Source of the DNA: CAWCHZ01 sp963795555 | GTDB lineage: Bacteria > Actinomycetota > Thermoleophilia > Solirubrobacterales > Solirubrobacteraceae | NCBI GenBank assembly: GCA_963795555.1 | Contig: CAWCHZ010000002.1 | Coordinates: forward strand, 1,240,001-1,304,000 | DNA: 64,000 nt | Direction: 5' to 3' | Shown: positions 60,657 to 64,000 of the stretch, in pieces | Numbering within the stretch: the first letter of the stretch is position 1 | Layout: each line of letters starts with the position of its first letter | Position numbers and translations under genes: made by a program | Notes under the pieces: model-generated | Databases searched by the model: none | Told to the model about the DNA's origin: nothing | What the model saw: only the letters and a program-made list of their open reading frames with translations

Positions 60657-60708
60657 AGCGGCCGCGCGCACCCCCGGGATCTTCCCCGGGCGTGCGACCG
60701 CGGCCGCT
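60657..60708 (-). terminator. Long GC-rich inverted repeat after the styrene-monooxygenase-like gene
   Basis: AGCGGCCGCG...CGCAC...CCCGGG (from 60657) pairs with its complement ending at 60708 with small bulges around a CTTC-centred loop. It lies between the stop of the StyA-like gene and the promoter of the next gene, fitting a factor-independent-like terminator without a U-tract. Confidence 0.6.
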
Positions 60709-60761
60709 GAGCTTGCGTTCGCGGAGCGCGCTGACGGCGCCCCGACGCTGCACGATGGCGA

Positions 60762-62006
60762 TCAGGCCGCGGCGCCCTCCGCCTCGCGTGCGATCAGCTG
60801 GTTGGTCTGCTCCGGATCCGTCCACCACGGGAAGAAGTCCGGCGGATTGTTGAACCCGTTGGCGATGCGGCGCGCCAGCGACGGGATCTGCCCGGCCGCG
60901 CCGAGCAGGTTGACGATGTGCTCGGGCGGCGGGCCCAGCAGCATGTTGGTCCACTGCGTCACGTACTGCGCGTAATCCCAATAGCGCTCGAACGTCGCCT
61001 CCATCCAGTCGCGCTCGAACGGACCGTCGCCGTGCTCGAGGATCGCCTTGAGGTAGACGTGGGCGCACTTGGCCGCGTTGTTGGAGCCCTGGCCGGTGAT
61101 CGGATCGTTGAGCACCACCGTGTCGGCCATTCCCCAGACGACGCGCCCGGAGGGAAGCGTCATCACCGGCTTGCGCACCGTCGGTGCGAAGCGACCGACG
61201 AGGATTCCATTGGGGTCGGTGAGCTGAGCGTTCTTGGTGCGCTCGCCCTCCCAGGGCAGCAGCTGGTTCAGCAGCTCCTTGCTGCGCGCCAGGTGCTCCT
61301 CGGGGCCGTTGACGTCCGACCAGCAGTCCATCGGGCCGCCGGGGATGCCCTCGAAGACCATCACGTAGGCCGGGCCGGTGGTGGTCAGCAGCCAGTAGCC
61401 GAAGTACTCGCCGACCGTCGGGATCAGGTTGAAGTTCACCGGGTTGGCGTTGATCGGGTTGGCCTTGGGACCCATGTCGGTGACGTAGGTCAGCGCCAGC
61501 GCGCGCATCGGCTGGTCATACGGCGAGCGATCGGGGTCGCGCTCGAAGGCGCGCGTGATCTCGCCCTTGCCGCTCGCCACGATCACGAGATCGTAGGAGT
61601 CGGTGAGCTCCTCGAGCTCGGCGATGCCGACGTCGGCGATCCGCAGGTCGCCGCCGCGCTGCTTGAACTCCTCCATGAAGCGGGGGAACTTGACGCGCTG
61701 GTCGACCGCCTGGGCCGGCTCGTCGAGCGCGCCCTCCCACTCGATCACCGGCTTGCCCTCGGGGCCGACGACGGTCAGGCCGATCGCGTCGACGTCGGGG
61801 ACCTCGTCCTCCCAGAAGTTGATGCCCAACTCGCGCTCGGTCTCGAGCGAGTCGTGAAACATGCACTGGCTCGACATGACCTTGCCGTTGCGGATGTCCT
61901 CGGGGGTCCGGTTGGTCAGGAGCGTCACGTCATAGCCATGCTTCTGCAGGCCCAGTGCGAGCTGGCCGCCCGACTGCCCTGCTCCGACGATGGCGATCTT
62001 GGTCAT
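60762..62006 (-). CDS. Styrene/indole monooxygenase StyA-like flavoprotein
   Basis: 414 residues. KIAIVGAGQSGGQLALGLQKHGYDVTLLTNRTPEDIRNGKV and CMFHDSLETERELGINFW correspond to the group E StyA N-terminus; LVIVASGKGEITRAFERDP and VVWGMADTVVLNDPITGQGSNNAAKCAHVYL give the second and third flavin contacts. Group E enzymes epoxidise styrene or indole using reduced FAD delivered by a StyB reductase, which is not in the window. ATG 62006 begins with the Rossmann strand; the SDR gene precedes it by 43 nt. Confidence 0.88.
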   Translation of the reverse strand: MTKIAIVGAGQSGGQLALGLQKHGYDVTLLTNRTPEDIRNGKVMSSQCMFHDSLETERELGINFWEDEVPDVDAIGLTVVGPEGKPVIEWEGALDEPAQAVDQRVKFPRFMEEFKQRGGDLRIADVGIAELEELTDSYDLVIVASGKGEITRAFERDPDRSPYDQPMRALALTYVTDMGPKANPINANPVNFNLIPTVGEYFGYWLLTTTGPAYVMVFEGIPGGPMDCWSDVNGPEEHLARSKELLNQLLPWEGERTKNAQLTDPNGILVGRFAPTVRKPVMTLPSGRVVWGMADTVVLNDPITGQGSNNAAKCAHVYLKAILEHGDGPFERDWMEATFERYWDYAQYVTQWTNMLLGPPPEHIVNLLGAAGQIPSLARRIANGFNNPPDFFPWWTDPEQTNQLIAREAEGAAA

Positions 62007-62049
62007 GGTCCTTGATGCTCCTTTGCTCTCGCTCCCGAGCCAGGCAGGA

Positions 62050-62862
62050 TCAGCTGGCGAGTGGGGATGATTCCTTGATGAGGAGGGGAATGGCGGGCTC
62101 GGCCCGCTCGGGCCCCATGGCGGTGTAGCCGCCGTCGACTGCAATGTCCGTGCCGGTGATGAAAGAGGCGGCATCGGAGCAGAGAAATACGACCGCCTGC
62201 GCCACCTCCTCCGGGTCGCCGACCCGGCGCAGCAGGTGAAAGTCGCTGGCGACGCTATCGGTGTGCGCTCGATCGCCGCCCGACAGCTCATCCATCACGC
62301 GTGACCACGTCCAGCCGGGCGACACGGAGTTGACGCGGATCCCATCGGACGCGAGATCCATCGCCTCGCTGCGCGTCAAACCGACGATCGCGGCCTTGGT
62401 GGCCGGGTACAGCCAGCGCCCGGTCTGGGCGATCTTGGCGCTGATGCTGCCGAAGTTGACCACCGCGCCGCCCCCGGCACGCTGCATCTGCGGCCGCACG
62501 GCCTTGAGCATCATCACGCCGCCGACGACGTTCACGTCGTAGCTGGTCAGCCAGTCCTCGCGGGTCGAGTCGAAACCCTCGTCGACGTAGGAGCAGGCGA
62601 GGTTGACGAGGATGTCAACCGAGCCAAACGCGTCCGCCGCCGCCTCGACGCAGGCATTGCACTCGTCGTCGTCGCGGACATCGGTCTTGACGAAGCGCGC
62701 TACCTCACTGCCAAGCTCGTCGGCGACGCGCTGGCCTCCATCGGTGTCGATGTCGGCGACCACCACCCGAGCCCCGGCCTGCGCCAGCGCACGCACCACG
62801 GCCGCGCCGATGATCGTGGCGCCGCCGGTGACGATCGCCGTCTTGCCGCGCAGCAGCTGCAT
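62050..62862 (-). CDS. Short-chain dehydrogenase/reductase
   Basis: 270 residues. KTAIVTGGATIIGAAVVRALAQAG (cofactor motif with Ile-Ile-Gly in place of GxG), VVVADIDTDGG (Asp favouring NAD), ILVNLACSYVDE (NxAG variant), VNFGSISAK (Ser), WLYPATKAAIVGLT (Tyr-x3-Lys) and VNSVSPGWTWSRV. The active site is complete. With the StyA-like enzyme it may oxidise or reduce a dihydrodiol, alcohol or ketone product. ATG 62862 is preceded by GAGCGAGGAGCC; a longer frame upstream runs through the repeat element. Confidence 0.88.
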   Translation of the reverse strand: MQLLRGKTAIVTGGATIIGAAVVRALAQAGARVVVADIDTDGGQRVADELGSEVARFVKTDVRDDDECNACVEAAADAFGSVDILVNLACSYVDEGFDSTREDWLTSYDVNVVGGVMMLKAVRPQMQRAGGGAVVNFGSISAKIAQTGRWLYPATKAAIVGLTRSEAMDLASDGIRVNSVSPGWTWSRVMDELSGGDRAHTDSVASDFHLLRRVGDPEEVAQAVVFLCSDAASFITGTDIAVDGGYTAMGPERAEPAIPLLIKESSPLAS

Positions 62863-62997
62863 GTCGGGCTCCTCGCTCAGACCGTCGAGCGTATGCGGCC
62901 CAAAAATTGACGCCAAGCCCTCGAACGCCAGTGTTGGGCCTACTCCCACGAACGAGGGAGTTGACCCAGGCCCCACGCGTGCCGTAATCGTGCCCTC
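62863..62997. promoter_or_regulatory. Divergent promoter region with repeat-element copy C
   Basis: On the minus strand: CACGAGGGCACGATT, the hairpin ACTCCC-(TCGTTC)-GTGGGAGT (62940-62961), then GTTCGAGGGCTTGGCGTC (62909-62927) and an AATTTTTGGG AT-rich tract. The hairpin-spacer-TTCGAGGG order is the same as in copies E and F. It lies between the SDR and the alpha/beta hydrolase start. Confidence 0.5.
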
Positions 62998-63876
62998 GTG
63001 GCACGGTTTGAAACAGTGAACGATAGTCGCTCAATCGTCCACTATGGGCCACAACCGGCACAGCACGGCGAGCTCTGGCGTCCAACCGCGCCGATGACGG
63101 CCGCGGAGACCGGTGTGGTTCGAGCTGAGGGCGGTGTGGCCCCAGCAGAGACCGGCGAAGTGATACCGGAGAGCGCCGTGGCCATCCTGCTGCACGGCGG
63201 CTTCTGGCGCGCGCATCATGGTGCCGACCTGATGCATCCGCTCTGCCGCAGCATGACCGCGCGCGGCTGGACCGTGTGGAACCTCGAGTACCGCCGGATG
63301 ATCGAGGGCCAGCCAGCCCGCTGGCCCGAGCTCTTCCTCGACGTGGCCGCCGGGATCGACGCGTTGCCTGACGCGCTCGGGCGGACGCCCGTCGGTCCGG
63401 TCGTCGCGATCGGGCACTCCGCCGGCGGGCAGCTCGCGCTCTGGGCAGCCGCGCGCGCCGGGCTGCCGCCCGAGGCGCCCGGCGCACTCCCCCGGGTGGG
63501 TCCGCTGGCGGTCGTTGGACAGGGCGCGGTCGCCGACATGCGAATGGCCCTGGCACGTGGGCTCGGACGTGACGCCGTGCGTCAGGTCCTCGGCGATCCC
63601 CCCGACGCTGAGCTCGAGCGCAGGCTGACGCTGGTCTCGCCTGCCGAGCGGCTGCCGCTCGGCGTCCCGGCCCTGCTGGTGCACGGAGCGCTCGACGAGG
63701 ACGTGCCGGTCGCCGTCGCCCGCGCCTTCGCCGAGCGCGCCCGTGCCGCCGGGGACCGGCTGCAGCTGACCGTGCTCGAGCGGACCGGCCACTTCGAGCA
63801 CCTCGATCCCACGCACGAGGCCTGGCAGACGGTGCTCGACTGGCTCGCGCCACTCGCGCCACCCGGCGCCGCGTGA
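62998..63876 (+). CDS. HGGFW alpha/beta hydrolase, kynurenine formamidase-like
   Basis: 292 residues. VAILLHGGFWRAHHGADLM contains the HGGxW oxyanion motif of arylformamidases; the nucleophile is AIGHSAGGQLALWAA (Ser), the acid is in LVHGALDEDVPV (Asp) and the His in LERTGHFEHLDP. With tryptophan 2,3-dioxygenase 9 kb away it could convert N-formylkynurenine to kynurenine, though related esterases share the motif. Start GTG 62998, or GTG 63016, which begins VNDSRSIVHYG. Its end lies in a 40-bp tandem repeat. Confidence 0.82.
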   Translation: MARFETVNDSRSIVHYGPQPAQHGELWRPTAPMTAAETGVVRAEGGVAPAETGEVIPESAVAILLHGGFWRAHHGADLMHPLCRSMTARGWTVWNLEYRRMIEGQPARWPELFLDVAAGIDALPDALGRTPVGPVVAIGHSAGGQLALWAAARAGLPPEAPGALPRVGPLAVVGQGAVADMRMALARGLGRDAVRQVLGDPPDAELERRLTLVSPAERLPLGVPALLVHGALDEDVPVAVARAFAERARAAGDRLQLTVLERTGHFEHLDPTHEAWQTVLDWLAPLAPPGAA

Positions 63877-63962
63877 TCAACTGCTCGCGCCACTTGCGCC
63901 GCCCGGCGCCGCGTGATCAACTGCTCGCGCCACTTGCGCCGCCCGCCGCCGCGTGATCAACT
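63843..63962. repeat. Three 40-bp tandem copies covering a gene end
   Basis: Copies 63843-63882, 63883-63922 and 63923-63962 share GCTCGCGCCACTYGCGCCRC... and each contains GCGTGATCAACT. The first encodes the last codons and stop (TGA) of the hydrolase; the others duplicate the end including the stop codon. The last 38 bases of the window show no further feature. Confidence 0.9.
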
Positions 63963-64000
63963 ACCGCGCGTGTGGACCCTGGGCAGGGGTGGAGCCGCAC

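Noticed and set aside
1..64000. tRNA or rRNA genes
   Set aside because: No cloverleaf-like segment with a convincing T-arm and acceptor stem, and no rRNA-like sequence, was noticed on reading both strands; a covariance search was not possible.

Overview
The window is very GC-rich with dense, often 1- to 14-nt overlapping genes, many GTG/TTG starts and few intergenic spaces. Together with an actinobacterial-style repertoire (TcpC/TcpE-type secretion proteins, a NarL-type two-component pair, Sfp-type phosphopantetheinyl transferase), this suggests a high-GC actinobacterium, possibly Thermoleophilia/Solirubrobacterales. That placement is an inference, not a match.

Left part (1-11.8 kb): envelope and glycan genes. 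These are a PQQ-type beta-propeller cut by the window edge, a small lipoprotein, two multispanning GT-C-like proteins, a NarL-type kinase/regulator pair, a UDP-galactopyranose-mutase-like flavoprotein, an RTX-repeat secreted protein, a GH43 glycosidase and a lipoprotein polysaccharide deacetylase. From 11.8 to 19.5 kb on the minus strand lies a compact conjugation-type (type IV secretion) channel: a lysozyme/NlpC hydrolase, a VirB6-like membrane protein, a VirB4-like ATPase, a TcpE-like protein, a small pilin-like protein and a TcpC-like protein. No relaxase or coupling protein is visible.

Middle part (19.5-36 kb): a CobS-like protein with altered active-site residues, an arylsulfotransferase-like protein, an aidB-type acyl-CoA dehydrogenase broken by five frameshifts, and leuA preceded by a previously unannotated 17-residue leucine-rich leader peptide. 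A glutaredoxin-like protein and a lipoprotein follow. Next comes a plus-strand eight-gene operon (26.8-36.1 kb): M20 fold, fumarylacetoacetate-hydrolase fold, M24 fold, HMGL/homocitrate-synthase type, two ketopantoate-reductase-like proteins, a second M24 fold and a CrtI-like flavoprotein. The pathway is not recognised.

Right part (36-64 kb): the most unusual region. A 12-gene minus-strand operon (52.6 to 40.0 kb) encodes a GAF/LuxR regulator, a split PEP-synthase-like pair resembling phenylphosphate synthase, a HAD phosphatase, an amino-acid-type adenylation enzyme, an acyl-CoA/ACP dehydrogenase, a microcompartment vertex protein (BMC-P), a hexamer protein (BMC-H), a TrpB2-like PLP enzyme with a long C-terminal extension, a DgcN/DgcA-like pair and a carrier protein. 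Two more BMC-H genes face away from the regulator and are followed by tryptophan 2,3-dioxygenase, a luciferase-like monooxygenase and an asparaginase. Nearby are serA plus a phosphopantetheinyl transferase, trpB with a trpA-like gene lacking both catalytic acids, a second luciferase-like oxidoreductase, a styrene/indole-monooxygenase-like protein, an SDR and an HGGFW alpha/beta hydrolase of kynurenine-formamidase type. No aldehyde dehydrogenase, PduL or other classical metabolosome core enzyme is present. My reading is a microcompartment locus built around amino-acid/indole-type chemistry, with the adenylation enzyme, dehydrogenase, carrier and PPTase acting as an aminoacyl-carrier oxidation module. 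Repeated intergenic elements in front of several of these units suggest shared control or a repeat family.
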